From Anisodus tanguticus (Eukaryota > Streptophyta > Magnoliopsida > Solanales > Solanaceae), in contig CM067549.1 of assembly GCA_034509755.1 (NCBI GenBank), positions 49,501,052 through 49,565,051 on the forward strand: a stretch of 64,000 nucleotides of DNA, given 5' to 3'. How positions within the stretch are numbered: the first letter of the stretch is position 1; every line of letters starts with the position of its first letter. The translations under genes and the position numbers were made by a program. This document shows positions 44,239 to 56,200 of the stretch, piece after piece. Below the pieces are notes generated by a model. That model made no database searches and was not told where the DNA came from. It worked only from the letters and a program-made list of their open reading frames with translations.

Positions 44239-47200
44239 GTAAGTTATTTAAGATATTTATGTTAAAGATTCAATTTTTGAGTGTTAATTTGATATGGGGT
44301 TTGCTATGATTAGCTTATTTTATTAGTATTTATATTTTGTTTTGAGATTATTGTGTTGTTGTTGTTCCATTTTGTTTTGAGATAATTGTGTTAAAGATTC
44401 AATTTTTGAGTGTTAAGTTGATATGGGGTTTGCTCTGATTGGCTTATTTTACTAGTATTTACATGTTGTTTTGAGATAATTGTGTTAAAGATTTAAGTTT
44501 TGAGTGTTAATCTGATCTGGGGTTTGCTATGATAGGCTTATTTTACTAGTGTTTCAATTTTGTTTTGAGGTTATTATGTTAAAGATTCAATTTTTGTGTT
44601 TTAATTTGATATGGGGTTTGCTCTGATTGGATTATTTTACTAGTATTGAGGTAATTGTATTAAAGATTCAATTTTTTGAGTGTTAATTTGATATGGGGTT
44701 TGCTCTGATTGGCTTATTTTGCTAGTTTTGTAATTAGGCTATATGATGGTCAAACTGAAAATTCAACAAATTTCAAGAAACCATAAAAAATTATGAATCA
44801 AGAAGAACAAGAAGGGGTTACCCTTTTTGATATTTTCAATCATTTTGTGTCAGCAATTTTTAATAATAATAATAATAATAATACATTAACTGAGAAGATT
44901 AAAGGGTCATTTTATGATAATGTTCCACTGGTTCATCAAGCTTCAAATAATACTGCTCATAGTGTTTACAATTGGACTCGCAAGGGAAGCCCTCTTCGTG
45001 TCCTTCTTGTTGTTTCTGTAAGTTCAAATTTCTGTTTGTTTTGTTGTGATTTATGTTAAAGATTCAGTTTTTATGAGTTTAGTTGATATGGGGTTTGCTA
45101 TGATTGGCTTGTTTTACTAGTATTTCCATTTTGTGTTGACATAATTATGTTAAAGATTTATTTTTTGAGTGTTAATTTGATCTGGGGTGTGCTCTGATTG
45201 GCTTATCTTACTAATATTTCCATTTTGTTTTGAGATAATTTTGTTAAAGATTCCATTTTTGAGTGTAATTTGATCTGGGGTTTGCTCTGATTAGCTTATT
45301 TTACTGATATTTCTATTTTGTTTGGTTATGGTGTTATTAAGGATTCGGTTTTTGAGAATAAATTTGATATGGGGTTTGCTCTGACTGGATTATTTTACTA
45401 GGATTTACATTTTTTTTTGGACATAATTATGTTAAAGATTCAATTTTTGAGTTATAATTTGATCTGGAGTCTGCTCTAATTAGCTTAATTTACTAAAATT
45501 TCCATTTAGTTTGGTTATGGTCATATTAAAGACTCACTTTTGGGAGTAAATTTGATCTGGGGCTTGCTCTTATTAGCTTATTTTACTAATATTTCCCATT
45601 AGTTTGGTTATGGTTATATTAAAGATTCAGTTTTTGAGTGTTAATTTGATCTGGGGTTTGCTCTGATTGGCTTATTTTAGAGTTGATTTCTCAAATGGTT
45701 ATTCAACTAATAGTTATGAGTATCTCATAAAATCATCTTTCTTCTTGATTCCAAATTCCCTCAACAAAGAAAGTCACTTTCTGGGATAATAATTATTAGT
45801 TGAGTGACCATTGAGAAATCAATCAGCTTATTTTACTAATATTTCCATTTGTTTTGTTATGGTTATATTAAAGATTCAGATTTTGAAGTAAATTTGATAC
45901 GGGGTTTGCCTGGTTAGCTTATGTATTTATTTATTTATTTTTCGAGTTGCTTATGGATTTTCTCTTATTCTATAATTAGATTGATGAAAATAACAAAATA
46001 GACTAGCCGTGGGAGCCCTCTGCATGCCCTCCTTGTTGTCTATGTAAATTAAATTTTGGTTTGTTTTGAAATGATTTAATGTTAAAGATTCAATCCTTGT
46101 CTGACCTTTTTTTGTCGTGTTTTCTCTTGAGCCGAGGGTCTTTCGGAAACAACCTCTCTATCTCCCAAGGTAGGAGTAAGGTCTGTGTATACTCTATTAA
46201 AATCACCACCACCTCTCTCATTAGTAGGACATTCTAGATTAAGTTATATAATTATCTAGAAATGTGGTAAAGATTCAAGAAATACATAGGAAAATAATTG
46301 CTAGAAAATTCTAGAGTCAATGTCCTAGTTGTTTACCATGTTGGGCCAAGCCCATTATGATGTTATAGCTAGAATCTTCTAGCAATGTAAAGTTGGTTGA
46401 TGAACCGACATTGATCATGTATATATAGGGACCTTGGGTCCTTAAGGAAGTAAGTTCCAAGTGTGTATTCAAAAAGTGTCCAAGTGAGTCTAAAGTGTGT
46501 GTAAGCTTAAGTGTGAGTGTCAAGTGTTGGTAAAAATAAAAGAGTAAGAACTTGGTGTATATTGTGGTCAAGTTATAGTGTTCAAGTCTTGGTGTAATTA
46601 CTTTTACAATAATAAAGTAATTACATTTTTCACGTGTTGTGTTGTCTAACACACTCTACCTTTCCCAGACCTCACTTGTGTGATTACACTGGGTATGTTG
46701 TTGTATTCAGTCTTTGAGAGTTAATTTGATCTTGGTTTTGCTCTGATTGGCTTATTTTATTAAGTTTTCAAGTTGTTTCTATAAGTTAATTTTGGTTTCT
46801 TTTCACACAAGTCTGTCATGTGGTAACTGGTAAAGTTGCCTCCATGTGACCAGGAGGTCATGGGTTCAAGCCGTGAAAATAGCATCTTGTGGAAATGCAA
46901 CGTAAGACTGCGTACAATAGACCCTTGTGATCCGGCCCTTCCCCGGATCCCGCGCATAGCGGGAGCTTAGTGCACCGGGCTGCTCTTTTTTTCACATAAC
47001 TATGTCAAAGATTCAGTTTTTTGAGAGTAAATTAATCTGGGGTTTGCTCTAATTGGCTTATTTTGTTAGTTCTTTGAGTTGTTTATGGATTTTCTCAAAT
47101 TATTCTATGAACATTCTGTAATTGGACTGAAGTAGTTTCCGAAGTAGCTGATTATACATGCAGTGCCTTTGATACATTTCCAATTGAACAACTGGAACAA

Positions 47201-50200
47201 TTTAGGGAGACTGTTGCCTGTACTTGAGGAAAGTATTGCAGGATGGCATTTGTGAATTGAAGTTACGTGGATATTTTATGGTTTCATTTCTTGACTTGCA
47301 AATAGTATGTTTTTAGCAAAATATTGGACCATTAGTCTTTTTCCTGTGAGGTGGAGCATAATTTGAAATGATAATTCTGTTAAAGTATTAATTATACCGC
47401 TAGGATAATTAGTAGTGTTCTTATTTTCAGGAAATTTTCTAACTCTACTGTTAGATTTGCTAGAAACCCCAAACTTAGGCCAAAACAAAGTATGTTAAGA
47501 CAAGTCTTGCTATGTAGACTGGCGGATAAGATTAATGACTTTAACTATATTGTTTTCGTCCCTTTTTCACGCAATTCATATTGTTCTCATTCTGACTGCA
47601 TAGACATCGCATACTTCATCGAGACACACAGAAATCCTTCTCGGGCTTCTGCCCATTCTAGATATGTTTGAACTAAGGACTTATACAATGATGCCCTTTG
47701 GAAAAATTGCGTGCTTACTGAAAGAAGTCCGAGATAGCTCATGTTACATGATTACTCCCCTATTCATGACCTGACGGCCTATGTGTGCTGCTTGAATTTC
47801 ATATCTGTAGCTATTGATTTGCTTTTGGTTTCTGTGCAAAATGTGGTCCTCATCTTGATATCGTCATAATGATGCTATCTTCTCATTATATACTTACCTT
47901 TCCAAAGTATTTGACCCATTGGCATCCAGTTTGTTATGCACTAGTGTGAATTTTTTTTCCTCGTCGACTACCTAAATGTTTTACTAGTATTTACATTTTT
48001 TTGACATGATTATGTTAAAGATTCAGTTTTTGAGTGTAAATTTGATATGGGGTTTGCTTTGATTGGCTTATTTTACTGGTATTGAGGTAATTGTATTAAA
48101 GATTCAATTTTTGAGTGTTAATTTGATATGGGGTTTGCTCTGATTGACTTATTTTGCTAGTTTTGTAATTAGACTATATGATGATCAAACTGAAAATTCA
48201 ACAAATTTCAAGAAACCATCAAAAAACATGAATCAAGAAGAACAAGATGAAGGGGTTACACTTCTTGATATTTTGAATAATTTTGTGTCAGCAATTTTTT
48301 CTAATAATAATAATAATGGTACATTAATTGAGAGGATTAAAGGGTGTTTTAATGAAAATGTTCCATTGGTTCATCAAGCTTCAAATAATACTGCTCATAA
48401 TGTTTACAATTGGACTCGCAAAGGAAGCCCTCTAGGTGCCCTCCTTGTTGTTTCTGTAAGTAATTTGAGATATTTATGTTAAATATTCAATTTTTGAGTG
48501 TTAAATTGATATGGAGTTTGCTCTGTTTGGATTATTTTACTAGTATTTCCATTTTCTTTTAACATAATTATGTTAAAGATTCAATTTTTGAGTGTTTATT
48601 TGATCTGGAGTTTGCTCTGATTGGCTTATTTTACTAGTACTTCCAGTTTGTTTTGATATAAGTATGTTAAAGATTCAATTTGGTTTGAGTTGCGCATTAG
48701 GTTAGGCTGTCTACATCACACCCTTTGTGGTGCGGCCCTTTCCCGTATCCTGCTAATGCGGGATGCTTTGGTCACTGGGCTGCCCTTTTTTATAGTAAAG
48801 ATTCAATTTTAAGTGATAATTGGATCTGGGGTTTGCTTTAATTGGCTTGTTTTACTAGTATTTACATTTTCTTTTGACATGATTATGTTAAAGATACAGT
48901 TTTTAAGAGTAAATTTAATATGGGGTTTGATTTGATTGGCTTATTTTACTAGTTTGGAGATAAATGTATTAAAGATTCAATTTTTGAGTGTTAATTTGAT
49001 ATGAAATTTGCTCTGATTGGCTTATTTTGCTAGTTTTGTAATTAGACTGATTTAAGAAAAACAAATAGACTAGTTGAGGGAGCTAAATTCCTTTTTGTTT
49101 TTACATAATTATGTTAAAAGATTCAGTATTTGAGAGTAAATTTGATATGGGGTTTGCTCTGATTGGCTTATTTTACTTGTATTTACATTTTCTTTTTGAG
49201 ATAATTGTTTTAAAGATTTAGTTTTTGAGTGATAATTTGATCTGGGAATTGCTTTGATTGGCTTATTTTACAAGTATTTCATTTTTGTTTTGAGATAATT
49301 GTGTTAAAGATTCAATTTTTGAGTGTTAATTTCATCTGGGGTTTGCTTTAATTGGCTTATTTACTAGTATTTCCATTTTGTTTTGACATAAGTATGTTAA
49401 AGATTCAATTTGGTTCTAGCTGTGGAAGAAGCCACTAATGCTTGCATTAAGTTAGGTTGTCTACATCACACCCCTTGGGGTGCGACCCTTCCCCGGACCC
49501 TGCTAATGCGGGATGCTTAGAGTAAATTTGATATGGGGTTTGCTCTGATTAGCTTATATTAGAATTGATTTCTCATATGGTCACTCAACTAATATATATT
49601 ATCTCATAAAGTCACAATTCTTCTTGATTCCAAATTCCTTCAACAAAGAAAGTGACTTTTTGAGATAATAATAATTATTAGTTGAGTGACCATCTCAGAA
49701 ATCCACCCGCTTATTTTACTAATATTTCCATTTTGTTTGTTATGGTTATATTAAAGATCCAGTTTTGGAGAGTAAATTTGATATGGGGTTTGCTCTGGTT
49801 AACTTATTTTGTTTATTTTTCGAGTTGCTTATGGATTTTCTCAAATTATTCTATAATTAGATTGATGAAAATAACAAAATAGACTAGCTGAGGGAGCCTT
49901 CTGCATGCCCTCCTTATTGTCTCCGTAAATTAAATTTGTAATGATTTACGTTAAATATTCAATCCTTCTTTGACTTTTTTTTTCTCACGCTTTCTCTCGA
50001 GTCGAGGGTCTTTCAGAAACAGTCTCTCCACCTTCCAAGGTAGGAGTAAGGTCTGCGTACACTCTACCCTCCCCAGACCCCACTTGTGGGGTATGTTGTT
50101 GTATTCAGTTTTTGAGAGTTAATTTGATCTGGGGTTTGTTCTAATTGGCTTATTTTATTAAGTTTTCAAGTTGGTTCTAAGTTAATTTTGGTTTGTTTTC

Positions 50201-53200
50201 ACCTAACTCTGTCATGTGGTAACTGGTAAAGTTGACTCCATGTGACTAGGATGTCATGGGTTCAAGCCGTGGAAATAACCTCTTGTAGAAATACAGGGTA
50301 AGGCTGCGTACAATAGACCCTTGTGGTCCGGCCCTTTCTCCGACCCCGTGCATAGCGAAAGCTTAGTGCACCGGGCTGCCCTTTTTTCACATAACTATGT
50401 CAAAGATTCAGTTTTTTGAGAGTAAATTGATCTGGGGTTTGCTCTGATTGGCTTATTTTGTTACTAGTTCTTTAAGTTGTTTATGGATTTTCTCAAATTA
50501 TTCTATGAAAGTTCTGTAATTAGACTGATGAAACAAAAACAAATAAACTAGCGGAGGAAGCCCTCCTTGTTGTTTCTGTATGCTAATTCCAGTTTGTTTT
50601 GTAATGGTTTATGTCAAAGATCATTTTTGAGAGTTAATTTGATCAGGGGTTTGCTCTAATTGGCTTATTTTACTGATTTTTCAAGCTTATGTATTTCAAT
50701 TTATTATCTCATAGTTTGTAATTTGACCTGATGAGGAAGCCCTCTCGTTTCCCTCCTTGTTGTTTCTATATATTAATTTCAGTTAGTTTTGTAATGATTA
50801 TGTCGATAATTTAGCTTTTGAGAGTTGATTGCTGGGATAAAGAATATATAAAAGGTTTAGCTGTCTAATAATAATATCAAACCTTCAGTTTTGAAGAGTT
50901 GATTTTATATGGTGTTTCTTTTAATTGGCCTATTTCACTATATTTAAGCCATTCGTGGATTTCAAGTTATTCTAGTATTAGGTTCTGTGTTGTTACATTA
51001 CCGTAAAAGGTTATCCCATGTTTTTGATCGGGAAATGTCTGGTGCTTGAGCAGCTTCTGAGGACTTAAAGTTCAGAGAGTTTATACTAATTTAATTTGAA
51101 AGTAGTTTCTGAAGGAGAAATGTAGTTGTGGCATGTGAATTTGATTTAGAGACATATTAAAAACAGTTACAGAAGTGAAATAAGAAGGTACAAATTTCAC
51201 AATAAACCGTTTTGCTGGTGATTTGTTTTGGCAAAGCTATTCTTTATATTTGTGGCCATGTAGTTTCCGAAGTAACTGTTTTTACATGCATTGCCTTTGA
51301 TCCAATTCCAATTGAACAACTGGAACAATATAGGGAGACTGTTGCCTGTACTTGGGGAAAATATTGCACGATGGCCTCTGTTAATTGAAGTTACGTGGAT
51401 ATTTTATGGTTTCATTTCTTGACTTGCAATTTGTATGTTTTGAGCCAAATATTGGACCATTAGTCTTTTTCTTGTGAGGTGGATCATAATTTGAAATGAT
51501 CATTTTGTTAAAATATTAACTATACCGCTAGGATAATGAATAGGGTTCTTATTTTCAGAAAATTTTCGAACTCACTGTTAGATTTGCTAGAAACCCCAAA
51601 ATTAGGTCAAAACAAAGTGTGTTAAGACTCAAGACAAGTCTGTCTCCATAGACTGGTGGGTAAAACAAATGACATTAACTATATTGCTTTCGTCCCTTTT
51701 CATGCAAGACATGTTGTTCTCATTCTGACTGCATAGACATCGCATACTTCCTTGAGACTCACAGTTTCTTCCTTTGCCTTGGTATGATGATCTTCAAATT
51801 CAAACTGTTGATACCCCTGCAGTGGTGGAAACCTCAAAATGGACTAAGCTGACAATGATGAAGGCTTGGAAAATGTTGGGGGTGAATGTTGCTGGGTTTG
51901 AACATGAAATTCTGGATATCATTCTGAAAATGGAGGAAAGAAGGAAAGCACAGATTCTTGAGCAAAAAATAAAGCAGGGGAATTAAAGAAAGGAAAAAAG
52001 CAAAGTAGTTACTGAACTTAAAAAAATTGGATTGGGGTCTCCAGGAGGGGAGCGGGAAGAAAGAAAGGGGCATGTCTCACACGACTCCTTCCATATGAGA
52101 GTTAAAACACTCCGCCGGAATGTGCAGGGTCTCAACAATAAAGATAAGAGAAGTACTTTGAAATCTCTTATCCACAAGTGGGGAGTTGATAATATTTGTT
52201 TGCAGGAAACCAAAATAGAGGCTTGGAATCCATCTCTAATCAGACAAATTTGGAAAAATAGATGGATCTCTTGCCAGAAGTCAAAGCAATTGGTACTGAA
52301 AGAGGAATACTAATCATGTGGGACAAAAGAACTTGGAAATGTGTCGATTCTGAAGCAGGAGCCTTCTCTCTATCATGCAGATTTGAAAGTCTTGCTGAGG
52401 ACTTCAAATGGGTTTTTACTGGTGTTTATGGTCCTCGTACCAATCCAAAAAAGGATGATCTTTGGCTTGAGTTAGCATTTATCAGCGGATTTTGGTCTGA
52501 CTTATGGGTCATAGGAGGGGATTTCAATGTCTGCAGATTTGTGGAGGAAATATTGAATTGTGATAGAAGATCAAGGGCTATGTTGGGCTTCTCCAACACT
52601 ATTCTGGATCTGAATTTGATTGATCCTCCGCTTTAGGGAGCCCAATCCACCTGGTCAAGAGGAGAGGAGTCTTTCCAAGTCTGTAGAATTGATAGGTTCC
52701 TCATCTCACCAGAATAGAGTGAGCTGTTCAATGCTATCAAACAGTACTCTCTACCTAGAGTATTTTCAAATCATAAACCAATTATCCTGGAGAGTGGGGA
52801 TTGAGAGGCCACACCTTCCTATTTCAAATTTGAAAATATGTGGCTGCAAGCTGAGGGTTTCATGGATATGGTAGAAGGATGGTAGAGTTCTTACACTATA
52901 TCAGGCACCCCGCCTTTGTGCTAATGCAGAAACTAAAGAATCTCAAGAAAGACATTACTAAATGGAACAGGGAGGTTTATTGAAGAATTGAGACTCAAAG
53001 GAACAAGGCACTTAAGGAACTGGGGAAGCTGAATCAGTTAGCTGAACTCAGAACTCTCTCTACAGAAGAGAAAGGCCGGATATTGAATCTTAAACTTGAA
53101 CTACAAAAAATAGTAACTGCCGAAGAGATCTCATGGAGACAAAAATCAAAATGTTTATGATTGAAAGAAAGAGATAAGAATACAAAGTTTTTCCAAAGAA

Positions 53201-56200
53201 TGGTCAATTCTCATAGAAAGGGCAATTCCATTAACAGACTCAAAATAGAGGATGAAGTAATTGAGGATAAAGAAAGGATCAAGGATGGTATTATGGAGTA
53301 GTATCAACAAATCTATAAAGAGACAATATCTTGGAGACCCTCAGCTGTCTTTGAAGGTTTGCCCAGTCTCAACACAATTGATAAAGAGGACCTTGAACTT
53401 CCTTTCACTGAAAACTTGAGATCTCAAAAGCTCTCATGAGTTGTGCCTCTGACAAAGCTCCGGGCCCTGATGGTTTCACCATGGTCTTCTTTCAGAAATC
53501 ATGGAACTTTATCAAAGAAGACTTGCTTGCAGCTTTTAATTTCTTTCATCAGAATTGCCAAATTGTGAGATCATGCAATGCCTCATTCATTGCTCTTATC
53601 CCTAAGAAGAAAGGTGTTCTAGAACTTAAAGATTATAGGCTTATAAGTCTTATAGGCAGTGTTTACAAATTGCTGGCCAAAATCCTAGCTGAGAGGTTAA
53701 AAAAAGTGGTGGATTCATTGGTTTCTGGACAACAGAGTGCATTTCTAAAGAATAGGTAGATTACATCCATGATTGCCAATGAAGTTCTAGACTGAAAAAT
53801 TAAAAGTGGAGAGTCTGAGATCTTATGCAAATTGGACATTGAGAAAGCTTTTGATTAGCTTAATTGGGTTTACAATCAACATTTTGAAGCAAATGGGTTT
53901 TGGGGAAAGGTGGATAAGGTGGATTTATTTATGTATTTCAATCGTGAAGTTTTCAGTTTTGGTGAACAAAAGTTCAGTTGAGTTTTTTTTCTTTTCAAAA
54001 GGACTCAGGCAGGGGGATCCACTATCCTCTTTTCACTTTATCATTGTCATGGAAGGATTATCTCAGTTGTTAGCTAAGGCCAAAGAACTTCAGTGGATTC
54101 AAGGGTTCCAAGTGGGCAGAAATCCTCTCACATCAGTCTCAGTTTCTCCCCTTATATTTTATGGAGCTGATTGTCATCAGGTTTTCAATCTCAACACCAT
54201 CCTCATGATATTTGAGGCCATATTTGGACTTCATATCAATATGTTTAAGATCACTATCTATCCAATGAATGAAGTGGCCAACCTAGAAGTTCTTGCTGAC
54301 ATTCTTAGCTGCAAAATAGGCTCCTTTCCCATCACATATTTGGGACTTCCTTTGGATGCTAAATTCAAATCATCTGGTATATGGAGTGGATCCATTGAAA
54401 AAATGGAGAACAGACTAGCCACTTGGCAGATGCAATACCTCTCTTTGGGAGGTAGACTCACCCTCATCAACAGTGTCCTAGACAACATTCCCACTTACTG
54501 TATGTCACTCTTCCCTATTCCAAGCTTAGTCCTAAAGCAAATTGACAGGCTCAGAAGGAAATTCTTATGGGAAGGAAACAATGTTACTCACAAATTCTCT
54601 TTGGTCAAATGACAATCCTTTATTCAACCCAAAGGCCAAGGAGCACTGGGGATCAAAAATCTTAAGCTTCATAACAATAGCCTTCTCATGAAGTGGCTCT
54701 GGAGATATGGTCAAAATGAGACAAGATACTGGAAGGAAATCATCAAGGCTAAATATGGTATTCAAGACCATTGGACTGCAAAGAGAAGCAATGAACCTCA
54801 TGGTGTTGGAGTATGGAAGCACATCAGTAGTCTCAAGAGGAATTCCTCCAGAATGTCTCATTCAAGGCTAGATTAGATTTTGGCAGGACAAATGGCTTGG
54901 GGACGCTCTAGTAAAAGACTCATTTCTTTCACTATTTCTGATAGCTTTTAACAAAGAAGCAACATTAGCTCAATATAGAGACAACAATTGTTGGACACCA
55001 ATTTTTAAAAGAAACTTACAGGATTGAGAATTTGATCAATTTCTTTCTCTTACAAACATTGGGACAAAGTACTTTGGTGGCAGAATCTCAAGACAAAATC
55101 CTATGGGGCAATTCCAAGAAAAAGATTCTCACTGTGAAGGAATGTTACAACTACTGGAATTCTCAAAATAGCCTTTTAGAGGTTTGACCGTGAAAATATG
55201 TATGGAAAATCAGACAGCCTCTCAGATTTACTTGCTTCATTTGGACTGCTCTGAAGAAAGCATGTCTAACACAAGACAATCTCAGGAGGAGAGGTGTAAT
55301 CGTCGTCAACGTGTGTGTCATGTGCAAGCAGACCAATGAAAGTGTCAACCACTTATTTTTGCACTGCCTTACAACAGCTAACCTTTGGTATTTCTTTTAT
55401 TCTATGATTGGACTTCAATGGGTAATGCCTTCCAACATCAAAGATGCCTATGCTAGCTGGATACTTTGGAGAATTGACAAATCCATCAAAAGGATCTTGA
55501 TAGCCAAATTATTGTTCTCATTCTTGTGCTATTTTGAAGATAGAAATAGATAAAGATGTTCTAATCATAGTCATTGTGGTTTCGATTTTATGGTTGCTAC
55601 CATCCCTGAGAATAATCCAAAATCAGAGTGGGGAAAGCAACAACCTACCACTGTCTTTATATTCTTGCACTCCAGATATTGTTTTTAACACATCTTGATA
55701 GAAGGTGTAACCTTGGCAGTTTTAATAAATATTTGTTTCAAAAGGAAACTCAAACAGATGCTTTAGGATCTGGAATCGCACGTCTGAAATTCTATGAAGT
55801 CCCACATTGATGACCACATTCCATTAAATAATCATTATTTTTTTATGAATTTAAAAGAAATTGTACCGAGAAGCCCTTTTTTCTTTGGAAATCCTAACAT
55901 GTCATTGTGTAAGACACCATCAAGCGACCTTAGTTCCTATTTCTATTTAATTTATTTTAGAGAATAACCTAACAATCTTTTCTCATCTATTCCTTTTAAT
56001 ATTCAAAGCGTGTTATCTGTTATCTAAAGTATTTTGTGACGTGCCTGGTTAACATAGGACAGCTATTTATTCTTCTTTGAATACTAGCACAGCCGAAACC
56101 ACTAAAGACAGATCTCTTCATGTAACAGAAGAGAACCATCAACAGTTCTTTGTTCAGAACTATATTTGGTTCTTTAGACTGTCTATCCAGTAGTCATCAC

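Noticed and set aside
46317..46652. 111-codon minus-strand frame
   Set aside because: It falls entirely within the 460-bp solo-LTR-like insertion and has no recognisable domain.
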